Assembly: GCA_023443985.1 (NCBI GenBank)
Contig: JAEZSJ010000246.1
Location: forward strand, 1-36,090
Length of the DNA: 36,090 nt
Direction of reading: 5' to 3'
Source: Verrucomicrobiota bacterium
Lineage (GTDB): Bacteria > Verrucomicrobiota > Verrucomicrobiia > Opitutales > Opitutaceae
Shown: positions 16,592-23,963 of the stretch, one piece after another
Position numbering within the stretch: the stretch's first letter is position 1
Layout: every line of letters starts with the position of its first letter
Position numbers and translations under genes: made by a program
The notes under the pieces: model-generated
What the model was told of the DNA's origin: nothing
Seen by the model: only the letters and a program-made list of their open reading frames with translations
The model's database searches: none

Positions 16592-17356
16592 TCACCGCAC
16601 TCCGTCGGCCAGCAACACCTCGGCACAGTCGGCCAAGGCTTCTTTTCGCGCGGCCCACAGCTCGATACCGCGATAACCCGACGGAAGCAGCTCCTCCGGC
16701 AGAAATGGATCCTTCCGCACGATCTGTCGCCAGGCCCGTTGCTCCGTCGCAAGCCACTCGGACCACGCCTTCGCGCCGCGACTCCGCCCCGGGCGCAGCC
16801 GTAGGATCTCCGCATACGCCGCGTGGCACTTGGCCAAACCGGTGAAGTCCCACGCCGAACGCACCATGGCCTCGCTGCTCTCACCACCGATCGGCACAGC
16901 CTCGAGAAACGTCAGGCTCTCCGGGATGGTGTTCTTCTCCCCGAGTTGCGCGCGAAAGGCGCCGATCGGGTCGGGGGAGAGCCAGACGCTGTTTTGCAGC
17001 CATCCGAAACGGAACTCATGCAGACGTCGCCGCAACCGGGTCCGAACCGCGGTGTCCGTCTCGGGCACGTCGAACGCCACGATCCGCCAGCGGTGGTCCC
17101 ACCGCCGCGCCCAGAGCGCCAGCGGGTCGACCCCACCCTGCGCCCAGCGTCGGCCCTCCTCGGTCAGCCGGACGATTCGCTGGTCGATCGGGCCCTCGCC
17201 GTGGACCTCGACGCGGCCTGCCTCGCGCAACCGCTGCAGATGATGCCGGAGGCGTCCGCTCCGCGTGCACTTGCTCCAGACCACTCGCGCGACCGCGCCG
17301 GAGATCTCGCCGCCCACCGCCGCGAGGGAGAGCACAAATCGTAATGAGCCCGCCAT
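16592..17356 (-). CDS. PaaX-family transcriptional regulator
   Basis: 254-aa protein with an N-terminal winged-helix region (about 1-70, including SGRLRHHLQRLREAGRVEV), a central ferredoxin-like segment of the Cas2-resembling PaaX type (about 86-128: HRWRIVAFDVPETD and FRFGWLQNSVWLSP), and a PaaX C-terminal part with the recognisable DPFLPEELLPSGYRG (216-230). Family members are repressors, the best known controlling phenylacetate catabolism through acyl-CoA effectors. No paa genes are present here, so the effector and targets are unknown. I chose the ATG at 17356 because AGGA sits nine bases upstream; a TTG six codons earlier is possible. The gene is framed by two near-identical 40-bp palindromes, one 39 bases upstream of the start, suggesting autoregulation. 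Confidence 0.85.
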   Translation of the reverse strand: MAGSLRFVLSLAAVGGEISGAVARVVWSKCTRSGRLRHHLQRLREAGRVEVHGEGPIDQRIVRLTEEGRRWAQGGVDPLALWARRWDHRWRIVAFDVPETDTAVRTRLRRRLHEFRFGWLQNSVWLSPDPIGAFRAQLGEKNTIPESLTFLEAVPIGGESSEAMVRSAWDFTGLAKCHAAYAEILRLRPGRSRGAKAWSEWLATEQRAWRQIVRKDPFLPEELLPSGYRGIELWAARKEALADCAEVLLADGVR

Positions 17357-17394
17357 ACGCGACCATCCTGCCAACAGACGCCCGCTGTGCCAAG

Positions 17395-17434
17395 CGCGCG
17401 TTTTTGTGATACGGCCGTATCACGAAAACGCGCG
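17395..17434. promoter_or_regulatory. 40-bp palindrome B, likely operator
   Basis: Inverted repeat matching at 19 of 20 positions, centred between 17414 and 17415, with core TGATACGGCCGTATCA and CGCGCG ends. It lies between the Nudix gene stop and the PaaX-like start on the same strand, about 39 bases before the ATG: a natural position for an autoregulatory operator. Confidence 0.75.
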
Positions 17435-17496
17435 ACCTCCCGCGCCGACGGCGCGGGGGCGGGAGGCCGGGGCCCTTGGGCTGGCACCCTGCTCCA

Positions 17497-18036
17497 TCAA
17501 CGGGTCTTCCGCACCAGCCGCAGCAGCGATTCGCTGGGATTCAGCCGTGCGACTTCACCCAGCGGCACCCACTCGACCGCGTGCGACTCGTCGCTCACGA
17601 GCAACGGCTCCTCCGGGTCGGCCTCGATCAGGAAGCGCAGATCCAGGTGCCAATGCTCGGGCTCCTCGCCCCGCGCCGGGATCCGGTGGCGATCCAGATC
17701 GAACAGCGCTTCGCCCACCACCCGCAGCCGCGTGAGCCCGGCCTCTTCGCGCGCCTCCCGCAGCGCCACCCCGAGCAGGTCGGCCTCGCCGTCGGCATGC
17801 CCGCCGAGCTGCAGCCAACGACCCAGTTTCCGATGATGCGTGAGTACCACCCGCTCGCGCGCCGGATCCACGACCCAGGCCGAACCGGTGAGGTGCCCTT
17901 CGCGGCAACTACGTTCTAAACAATCCGCATGCGTCTCCACGAACGCGATCACTGCGGCGGTCATCGCCGCCTCGTTCGCCTCAAGCGGCCGCGTGGCGTG
18001 CGCCCGCAGCAACCGGAGCACCGGCGCGCGTTTCAT
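17497..18036 (-). CDS. Nudix hydrolase
   Basis: 179-aa soluble enzyme expected to cleave a nucleoside-diphosphate-linked substrate. The Nudix box is at residues 79-101 (GHADGEADLLGVALREAREEAGL) with the metal-binding REAREE; the first box Glu falls one position early (E84 rather than 85), a variant I recall in a GGHADG-type subgroup. HLTGSAWVVDPARERVVLTHHRKLGRWLQLGGH upstream is typical of that group. The start ATG overlaps the stop of the LOG-family gene (ATGA), implying translational coupling. The substrate is not predictable. Confidence 0.92.
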   Translation of the reverse strand: MKRAPVLRLLRAHATRPLEANEAAMTAAVIAFVETHADCLERSCREGHLTGSAWVVDPARERVVLTHHRKLGRWLQLGGHADGEADLLGVALREAREEAGLTRLRVVGEALFDLDRHRIPARGEEPEHWHLDLRFLIEADPEEPLLVSDESHAVEWVPLGEVARLNPSESLLRLVRKTR

Positions 18037-18635
18037 CGCGTCTCAAACCACTTCGGCTCCGTCGCCACCGGCGAGTTCTCGACGAGGTCGAGCACCTCCT
18101 CGACTGTGCGCGCCACATGGAACAGCCCGAGGTTGGTGGCCTTGTTGAAACGCTCCGCGATCATCCGGTCGAAGAACCGCAGCAGGTCGTCGTAGAAACC
18201 GTCCTGGTTCAGAAACACGCAGGGCTTCCGCAGCACGTCGAGCTGTCGCAGCGCGAGGATCTCCATGATCTCCTCGAGCGTGCCCCAGCCGCCGGGCAGC
18301 GTCACAAACGCGTCGGCGCGCGACTCCATCAGTAGCTTCCGCTCCCTCATGGTGACGACCGTCACGAGTTCGTCCGCCTCGTCGAAGGCGAGCTCCTTGA
18401 GCTTCATGAACTCCGGGATCACCCCGATCACCCGGCCGCCGCCGGACTTCACCGTGCGGGCCACCGTACCCATCAACCCGGTACGCCCGCCGCCGTAGAC
18501 CAGCCCCCACCCCCGCGCGACCATCGCCCGCCCGAGGGCCTCGGCGGCCGCGTAGTACTTGCGGTCGAGCCGGTCGCTCGAGGAGCAGTAGACGCAGAGC
18601 GTCTTCGGGGTGCGCGGGAGCAGCGGTGCGGTCAT
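18033..18635 (-). CDS. LOG-family nucleotide 5'-monophosphate hydrolase (TIGR00730 type)
   Basis: 200-aa Rossmann-fold protein of the LONELY GUY/TIGR00730 family. Seen are the N-terminal CVYCSSSD (14-21), the nucleotide-binding YGGGRTGLMG (47-56), MRERK (96-100) and the hallmark PGGWGTLEE (114-122), with the Arg and Glu residues used in catalysis. Family members release free bases from N6-modified or plain nucleoside 5'-monophosphates; several bacterial ones act on AMP. It is often annotated as lysine decarboxylase by mistake. It is followed by the Nudix gene with a four-base overlap, so the two probably act in the same nucleotide clean-up or salvage context. Confidence 0.94.
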   Translation of the reverse strand: MTAPLLPRTPKTLCVYCSSSDRLDRKYYAAAEALGRAMVARGWGLVYGGGRTGLMGTVARTVKSGGGRVIGVIPEFMKLKELAFDEADELVTVVTMRERKLLMESRADAFVTLPGGWGTLEEIMEILALRQLDVLRKPCVFLNQDGFYDDLLRFFDRMIAERFNKATNLGLFHVARTVEEVLDLVENSPVATEPKWFETR

Positions 18636-18688
18636 CGGCCGCCGATGTCACCAGCCGCGCGGGGCGCGCGCAAGCCGCCTTCCACCCG

Positions 18689-19474
18689 CTACTCCTCCGC
18701 CACCGGCTCGACCTGCAGAAAGCTCACGTTGCAGCGCTCCGGCTGCGTCAGACAGTAGTGCACCGCGACCGCCACATCCTCGGCCTTGAGCATCGCCCCC
18801 TTCTTCTGCTCACGGCGCTGGACGGCGGCATCCGCGATCTCCTCGCCCTCCTCGTCGAAGAAGGAGGTGCCGGTGAGGCCCGGCTCGATCAGCGTCACCC
18901 GGATGCCGTCCTTCGCGACCTCGCTGCGCAGCGCGCGGGAGAATCCGCGGATCGCCATCTTCGCCGCCACATAGAGCGAGGAGCCCTCGCTCGCGTACTC
19001 GGCCGAGGTCGAGCCGATGTTCACGATATGCCCCCGCTTCCGCCCTCGCATCTGGGTCAACGCCCGACGCGTGCAGTCGATGTAGCCGAGCAGGTCGGCG
19101 TTCAACCGGTAGCGCCACTCGGCCTCGCCGCCCGCAGCCGCCGGCCCCCCGGGCACCGCCGCGTTGTTCACGAGCACATCGAGCGGACCGAACTCGCGCT
19201 CGATGGTCGTGAAAACCCGCACCACGTCGCCCGGGTCAGCCTGGTCGGCAGTGATCCCGGCGGTCCGAGTCCGGCCGTTCTCGAGGGTTGCGAGCGCCTC
19301 GTCGAGCTCGGGCTGGTGTCTCCCGAAGATGAAGACGTTCGCGCCGTTGGCGACGAGCAGCGCCGCCGTGGCGCGCCCGATGCCCGTCGTGCCGCCGGTG
19401 ATCAGGACATTCCGTCCCGCCAGGACCGGCGGGACGGTCTGGTCGGCGGAGAGGGCGAGCGGTGCGGTACTCAT
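18689..19474 (-). CDS. SDR family oxidoreductase
   Basis: 261-aa short-chain dehydrogenase/reductase of the classical type. The cofactor motif TGGTTGIG is at residues 26-33, NNA at 103-105, and the catalytic set S155, Y168 and K172 (YVAAK) has the usual 13-residue Ser-to-Tyr spacing. FGRHQPELDEA after beta2 carries an Arg at the place where NADPH-preferring enzymes bind the 2'-phosphate, so NADPH is likely. The C-terminal part (RVTLIEPGLTGTSFF) is typical of the clan. The start ATG at 19474 gives a short lead-in before the Rossmann fold; the frame is open far upstream but the rest is antisense shadow. The substrate is unknown. Confidence 0.92.
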   Translation of the reverse strand: MSTAPLALSADQTVPPVLAGRNVLITGGTTGIGRATAALLVANGANVFIFGRHQPELDEALATLENGRTRTAGITADQADPGDVVRVFTTIEREFGPLDVLVNNAAVPGGPAAAGGEAEWRYRLNADLLGYIDCTRRALTQMRGRKRGHIVNIGSTSAEYASEGSSLYVAAKMAIRGFSRALRSEVAKDGIRVTLIEPGLTGTSFFDEEGEEIADAAVQRREQKKGAMLKAEDVAVAVHYCLTQPERCNVSFLQVEPVAEE

Positions 19475-19536
19475 GCCCGACGGTACCGCCGCCGCGGCGT
19501 CGCCGCCATCGGAGCAAATCCGATCCCGCCACCCGC

Positions 19537-21057
19537 TCACGCACCGGTCACCGCCGCGGAGACCTCGCGCGCCACCATCGGCGCCGGCGGTCGCCTCCGG
19601 CCGATCCGGCCGCTTCGCCAGAGCAGGAGGCAGGCGAACACCGCAAGCCACCAGGGCACGAGATGGCGTTGGCCGACCAACACGACCAGCGAGTCGCTGA
19701 CGGCGCCGATCTGGTCCACGTAAAGGAGGTCGCGCAGCCCCGGGTAGTCCCGGAAGAAGTCGCAGTACACCGCCAGCGCCGTGGAGATCAACGCGCCCCC
19801 GACGACCACGACCGTGCCCGCAAGCGCCGCCGCTATCGGCCGGCGCAGCAGTCGGAGAGGCAGGAGCAACACCGCGAGCAGACACAGGGAGAGCAGCGTC
19901 CCGGTCCAGGCGGCCGCGGTCGCCGCCTGCACATGCGCCCAGTAGAACTCGACCAACCCGCCGTACGCCCACGTGATCCAGTAGACCCGGGGTCCCGGAG
20001 GCACGATCGACCGGCACCGCCATCCGGCCACGAGCGCCGCCCCCGCCAGGACGCCGTAGCCGTTGAACCCGGCACCGGCCGCGACGAGGACCGCGACCAG
20101 CCACCAACCGGCCCATCCCGCCGCCCGTGCGACCCGCCCCCGGGGCCCGCGCAGCCACCGGCCGCCCAGCACTAGTCCCGCCAGGAGCGCCGTCAACGCG
20201 AGCGTGTAGCCGAACGGCCCCACCAATCGAACTTTTCGATACGGATTCTCGTCGAGCCAGTCGTACCAAGCCACGCCGTCCCACACGAATCCCGGCCGGA
20301 CGAGGACCTCCTCTCCCGCAAGGTGTTCTCCGACCCGATACCAGAGCAGCTTTGTCGCGGACCGCTCCGTGGGCGCCCGCCCGCGGGGCGCCTCGTGGCG
20401 TTCCCGACCATCCACAGAGACCGCGTCGAGCGCGGGCTTGAAGCCCTGCGCGGGTGACACCTCGGCGTGGATGAGCACCGGGAGCAGGCCCTCGGCCCCG
20501 GCGGGCCAGAGGGGGGGAATCCACGCGCCGAGCACACGAAAAAAGGCCGCGCGGGCCGGTCCCCGGATCTCGAGCTGCGGCAGCGGCACCTCCGGGTGGC
20601 GATCGCGATACCAGTAGGCGTGCTCCACCACGTAGTTGAACTGCAGCCGCAACGTGGGATGCAGGCCCGCCAGGCCGCGCAGGCTCTGCTCGATCTCGAA
20701 GGTCGCCACGCGTTCGCCCGGCACCTCCGAAGGCCGCCAGTCGAATCGGGTGCCATCCTGCACCAGCAACCGGCCGTCCTCGCGGTGGATCTGGTAGGAA
20801 AGGCGCGCCTCGGGGTCCAGCACCCGCCCGGTCGTGTAGACGCCGGTCAGCCGGACCATCTCCCCCTCAGGCACGAACTCGACGCAGCCTTCGATCTCCA
20901 CGTCGCCGGCATGCAGGAAGAACGGGACAGGCAACGGCCCGCCGTCCTCCGCGGCGACCAACTGCAGGCGCGCCGCCGGTGGCTCGTCGAGCGGGGGGGG
21001 CGCCGCGACGGCGGCCGCGGCCAGCAGCCAGGGCAGAGCTCGTATCAGTCTCCTCAT
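19537..21057 (-). CDS. membrane protein with N-terminal periplasmic domain, unknown function
   Basis: 506 aa. A signal peptide (MRRLIRALPWLLAAAAVAAP) leads into a beta-rich periplasmic domain of about 255 residues (roughly 25-278), followed by about seven hydrophobic helices near 282-302, 313-330, 333-347, 358-376, 383-402, 408-431 and 455-480, and a short basic tail. The periplasmic part has repeated short strands (GDVEIEGCVEFVPEGEMVRL, RLQFNYVVEHAYWY). The ATG overlaps the stop of the upstream sulfatase-fold gene (ATGA), so the pair is translationally coupled and probably works together at the cell envelope. I do not recognise the family; an envelope glycan or lipid modification partner is a guess. 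Confidence 0.8.
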   Translation of the reverse strand: MRRLIRALPWLLAAAAVAAPPPLDEPPAARLQLVAAEDGGPLPVPFFLHAGDVEIEGCVEFVPEGEMVRLTGVYTTGRVLDPEARLSYQIHREDGRLLVQDGTRFDWRPSEVPGERVATFEIEQSLRGLAGLHPTLRLQFNYVVEHAYWYRDRHPEVPLPQLEIRGPARAAFFRVLGAWIPPLWPAGAEGLLPVLIHAEVSPAQGFKPALDAVSVDGRERHEAPRGRAPTERSATKLLWYRVGEHLAGEEVLVRPGFVWDGVAWYDWLDENPYRKVRLVGPFGYTLALTALLAGLVLGGRWLRGPRGRVARAAGWAGWWLVAVLVAAGAGFNGYGVLAGAALVAGWRCRSIVPPGPRVYWITWAYGGLVEFYWAHVQAATAAAWTGTLLSLCLLAVLLLPLRLLRRPIAAALAGTVVVVGGALISTALAVYCDFFRDYPGLRDLLYVDQIGAVSDSLVVLVGQRHLVPWWLAVFACLLLWRSGRIGRRRPPAPMVAREVSAAVTGA

Positions 21058-22460
21058 GGCGACAGACGCTCGGGGTACCGCAGCGCAAGCGTGGTCAGCA
21101 CCTCGCTGTCGACCGGGCCCATTCCCCGGGTGAACCGGCCGTCGGCGGAGCACACCTCCCCGTGCAGCGCGGAGACCGTGCGGCCGTTCCGGCCGAGGCT
21201 GTTGCCGGTGAACGTCGGGGGCACCGGCAGGCCCAGCTCCTCGAGCACGGTCACCGGGAGGTCCTGCAGGCCCGCCACCTCCTCGATCCGCCGCGGGGCG
21301 GCGGACAACCCGTGGATCACCAGCGGGACGGAATCCTCGAGCGGCTGCGCCCGCACCTGCGCGAGCCTGCGGCGCAGCAACGGCTCGCAGGAGCTGTCAT
21401 GATCTCCGAATACAGCGACGATGCAGTCGTCGAGTATTCCCGCCGTCTTGAGCGCCGCGAAGAAGCCCGCGATGCTCTCGTCGACGTAGCGGACGGAGTG
21501 CACATAGTCGTCGACAAAACCCTTCGCCGGCAGCCCGCGCCGCTCCCGCACATACGTGCACGGGAAATGGCTGGTGAGCAGGATCACGTGCGCGAAGGTC
21601 GGCCGCTCGGCCGCGGCCAGGCGCCGCGCCGCCTGCAGGAGGACCGAGGCGTCGGAGACACCCCAGCCCAGCAGATCGGAGGCGTCCAGCTCGTCGCGGA
21701 AGAACGACCGTTCGAAGCCGAGCGCGCGATGGGCCGCGGCCCGGCGCCAGAAGGAGCCGGTGTAGCCGTGCATCGACCAGGTGTCGTAGCCGGCGGCGTG
21801 CAGGACCCGCGGCAGCGAGGGCACGCGGTCGAGCGGTTGGCTCACATAGGCCGGCGCACGCCGCAGGGGCACCAGCGAGGTCAGCACCAGCAGTTCGGCG
21901 TCCGTGGTGCGGCCGCCGGCGGTGTTGTCCAGCGTGTTCACAAACCACACCTGCTCGCGCGCGAGCTTCTCGAGGAACGGCATCAGGGGGCGACCCTCGT
22001 GGCGCGCGCGGAGCACCAGACCGTCGACCGACTCCATCTGCACGAAGACAACGTGTTTCCGGCGCGGGGGCGCGCCGGCCGCGGCCGACGCCGGGGCCCG
22101 TGCCGCCGCCAACTGCCGCAGAAAGTCGCGATACGGGGCGGGATCGCGCGAGCCGAGCTGGGCGTTCCACCATCGGCCACGCACCACATCCGCGATGTCG
22201 AAACACACGTAGCCCACGCCCCCGAGCTCCTCGAGCGCCAGCGCGTTCGAGAACCGCAGGCCCACCCGCACCCAGGGCCGGGTGGCAAGCAGACCAGCGG
22301 CGGTCAGCGCGCAAAGCACCACCCACACCGCGAAGCCACGGCGCCATCCCCGGGCCGGTCTGGTCACGGCCGGCCTCGTCGCGCGGGCACAGTTCTCTGC
22401 AGCATCGTTCTCCACCGGAGTAGGTCTTGGGCTGTCGTTCTCGCGAGCCGGTCGCCGCAT
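21054..22460 (-). CDS. LTA synthase-like sulfatase-fold enzyme, membrane anchored
   Basis: 468 aa. A Pro/Arg-rich cytoplasmic start is followed by one transmembrane helix (about 41-60, RGFAVWVVLCALTAAGLLAT) and a periplasmic alkaline-phosphatase-superfamily domain. The metal and nucleophile pattern of LtaS-type phosphoglycerol transferases is visible: E143 in QMESVDGL, T185/T186 in AGGRTTDAEL, H298 in TSHFPC, and D353-H354 in FGDHDS. Canonical LtaS proteins have about five helices, so this is a one-helix form. Such enzymes transfer phosphoglycerol or phosphoethanolamine groups to envelope glycans or lipids; the acceptor here is unknown. I chose the ATG at 22460 over a TTG 16 codons earlier. 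It overlaps the next gene by four bases. Confidence 0.88.
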   Translation of the reverse strand: MRRPARENDSPRPTPVENDAAENCARATRPAVTRPARGWRRGFAVWVVLCALTAAGLLATRPWVRVGLRFSNALALEELGGVGYVCFDIADVVRGRWWNAQLGSRDPAPYRDFLRQLAAARAPASAAAGAPPRRKHVVFVQMESVDGLVLRARHEGRPLMPFLEKLAREQVWFVNTLDNTAGGRTTDAELLVLTSLVPLRRAPAYVSQPLDRVPSLPRVLHAAGYDTWSMHGYTGSFWRRAAAHRALGFERSFFRDELDASDLLGWGVSDASVLLQAARRLAAAERPTFAHVILLTSHFPCTYVRERRGLPAKGFVDDYVHSVRYVDESIAGFFAALKTAGILDDCIVAVFGDHDSSCEPLLRRRLAQVRAQPLEDSVPLVIHGLSAAPRRIEEVAGLQDLPVTVLEELGLPVPPTFTGNSLGRNGRTVSALHGEVCSADGRFTRGMGPVDSEVLTTLALRYPERLSP

Positions 22461-22556
22461 CACGGCGGCACGAGCTTCGCAAAAAGGCGATGCGGAAACT
22501 TGCGCCAACCCGAGGGGCGGCCCATGCGCGGCAACGGGTTTCTCCCCGCGTCGGGA

Positions 22557-22633
22557 TGGTGGGCGATACTGGACTCGAACCAGTGACCCCCAGTGTGTGA
22601 TACTGGTGCTCTAACCAACTGAGCTAATCGCCC
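22557..22633 (-). tRNA. tRNA-Val(CAC)
   Basis: Full cloverleaf on the minus strand: acceptor GGGCGAT/ATCGCCC, D arm GCTC...GAGC, anticodon stem CCAGT/ACTGG with loop ATCACAC (anticodon CAC, reading GUG, valine), five-base variable region, T arm ACTGG-TTCGAGT-CCAGT, discriminator A and an encoded CCA. Every stem pairs perfectly. It stands upstream of the sulfatase-fold gene on the same strand, about 97 bases away. Confidence 0.96.
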
Positions 22634-22909
22634 GAACGGGAGTGCAGGAAAACGCATATTCCCCCGGCGAAATCCACAAAATTCTTCAGCGAGCACCACC
22701 TTTCCGGGTTCGCCCCGGGCACCCTCCCTCCGCGACGGGCCCGCCGTCGAACGCCTCGTCGCCGCGGGAAGCTGCCGGCGCCCTTCTCCCCGAGGACCCG
22801 CGGTCCGGGATCCCCCGCCGAAAAAAACGAGGGATTCGGACTGCGCCGGTGTAGTACGGGAGACGACCCGTTCCGGGTCCGCCACAACCATCAACCTCCG
22901 CAGCTACCC
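22634..22909. other. 276-base gap with likely tRNA promoter
   Basis: Non-coding spacer between the tRNA (minus) and the Cys-rich gene (plus). The A/T-richer stretch next to the tRNA, about 22640-22690, probably holds its promoter: on the minus strand TTGTGG followed about 15 bases later by TATGCG, a weak match. The rest is GC-rich and I see no gene in it. Confidence 0.35.
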
Positions 22910-23119
22910 ATGAAACTCGTTCTGATCCCCCTCCTCGCCCTCGGTCTCGCCTCCGCCGCCTTCGCCGGCAATGCGTGCGGTTCCGGCGGTTGCGACAAGG
23001 CCCAGGCGCCCGCCTGCAAATGCGGCGCCAAATCGGCCGACGACTGTCACAAACATTGTGATGCGAAGTGCGCCTGTGCCGACCACGGGTCCGAGTCGCA
23101 GCCCGACGGCAAGAAGTAG
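22910..23119 (+). CDS. small secreted Cys-rich protein
   Basis: 69 aa. A clear signal peptide (MKLVLIPLLALGLASAAFAG, cut after A17-F18-A19) leaves a mature chain of about 50 residues carrying eight cysteines at 23, 28, 36, 38, 46, 50, 54 and 56, plus H47, H49 and H59, with a Lys-rich end. The paired CxC motifs (36/38 and 54/56) and CHKHC look like a metal-binding or metallothionein-like peptide; an oxidised disulfide-rich peptide is the alternative. The C-x-C pairs favour metal or copper binding, but this is inference only. It is followed by a good terminator and stands alone. I do not recognise a named family. Confidence 0.75.
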   Translation: MKLVLIPLLALGLASAAFAGNACGSGGCDKAQAPACKCGAKSADDCHKHCDAKCACADHGSESQPDGKK

Positions 23120-23138
23120 CTTCCGCTGCCCCACCCTC

Positions 23139-23170
23139 GCCCGCCCACCTCACTGGGCGGGCTTCTTGTT
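23139..23170 (+). terminator. terminator after the Cys-rich gene
   Basis: Perfect 9-bp GC stem (23139-23147 with 23154-23162), six-base loop, then TTCTTGTT. It lies 19 bases after the Cys-rich gene stop and 14 bases before the end of the convergent nth gene. Confidence 0.82.
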
Positions 23171-23183
23171 CCCCGACACGGAA

Positions 23184-23834
23184 TCACTTCCGGACGGACA
23201 CGGGCGAACGGCGCCGCGGATACACGGCGCGGCAGATCGCGCAGACCGTGCCGTCGCACCCTCGCGCGGTGCAATGCTCCCGTCCGTAGTAGACGATCCG
23301 CAGGTGCAGCGGGTTCCACTGCTCGCGCGGGAACAACGCCTTCAGATCGCGTTCGGTCTGCTCCACGCTGCGCCCGTCGGACAGGCCCCAACGCTGCGCC
23401 AGCCGGTGGATATGCGTGTCGACCGGAAAGGCCGGTTCGGCGAACGCCTGCGCCATCACGACCGATGCCGTCTTGTGTCCGACCCCGGGCAATGCCTCCA
23501 GCGCCGCCCAGTCGCGCGGCACGGCGCCGCCATGCCGCTCGACCAGCAACTCCGAGAGCCGGCGAATCGCCCTGGCCTTCTGGGGCGACAGGCCGCAGGG
23601 CCGGATGATCTCGCGAATCTCGGTCTCCGGCACCGCCGCCATCGTTCGCGCCTCCCCCGCCCGGGAGAAGAGCCGCGGGGTGACCTCGTTGACACGCTTG
23701 TCCGTACATTGTGCGGACAACACGACCGCGACGAGCAGCGTGTAGGCATCCCGGTGGTCGAGCGGGATGGCGGGCGCAGGATACAGCTCTGCCAGCATCC
23801 GCGCGGCGAGATCGGCGCGTTCCTGTCGGGTCAT
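23184..23834 (-). CDS. nth: endonuclease III
   Basis: 216-aa base-excision-repair DNA glycosylase/AP lyase for oxidised pyrimidines. The helix-hairpin-helix LPGVGHKTASVV carries the catalytic Lys, VDTHIHRLAQRWGL carries the catalytic Asp, and LLVAVVLSAQCTDKRVNEVTP near the N-terminus is diagnostic. The C-terminus has four cysteines at about 188, 193, 198 and 201 (spacing 4, 4, 2), which differs from the classical C-x6-C-x2-C-x5-C iron-sulfur motif, so the cluster may be rearranged or absent. It converges with the Cys-rich gene across a shared terminator zone. Confidence 0.94.
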   Translation of the reverse strand: MTRQERADLAARMLAELYPAPAIPLDHRDAYTLLVAVVLSAQCTDKRVNEVTPRLFSRAGEARTMAAVPETEIREIIRPCGLSPQKARAIRRLSELLVERHGGAVPRDWAALEALPGVGHKTASVVMAQAFAEPAFPVDTHIHRLAQRWGLSDGRSVEQTERDLKALFPREQWNPLHLRIVYYGREHCTARGCDGTVCAICRAVYPRRRSPVSVRK

Positions 23835-23963
23835 CCCACCAGAGAACCGTCCGCGGCCGGCCGCGCAAGTCCGGCGCGGGCGCGCGGGGTCTTCGCCTCA
23901 TTCATCGTCTCCGCCGTTGCGCCCGGCCCGGTCCCCGGCACGTTGCCGAGTCGTCCCACCGCC

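Noticed and set aside
16544..17434. Insertion sequence bounded by the two palindromes
   Set aside because: No transposase, no target-site duplication outside the palindromes, and each end is itself symmetric rather than a terminal inverted repeat; kept only as a possible cassette.
18033..18635. Lysine decarboxylase
   Set aside because: PGGWGTLEE and GGGRTGLMG define the LOG phosphoribohydrolase family; the old decarboxylase label is a known mis-annotation.
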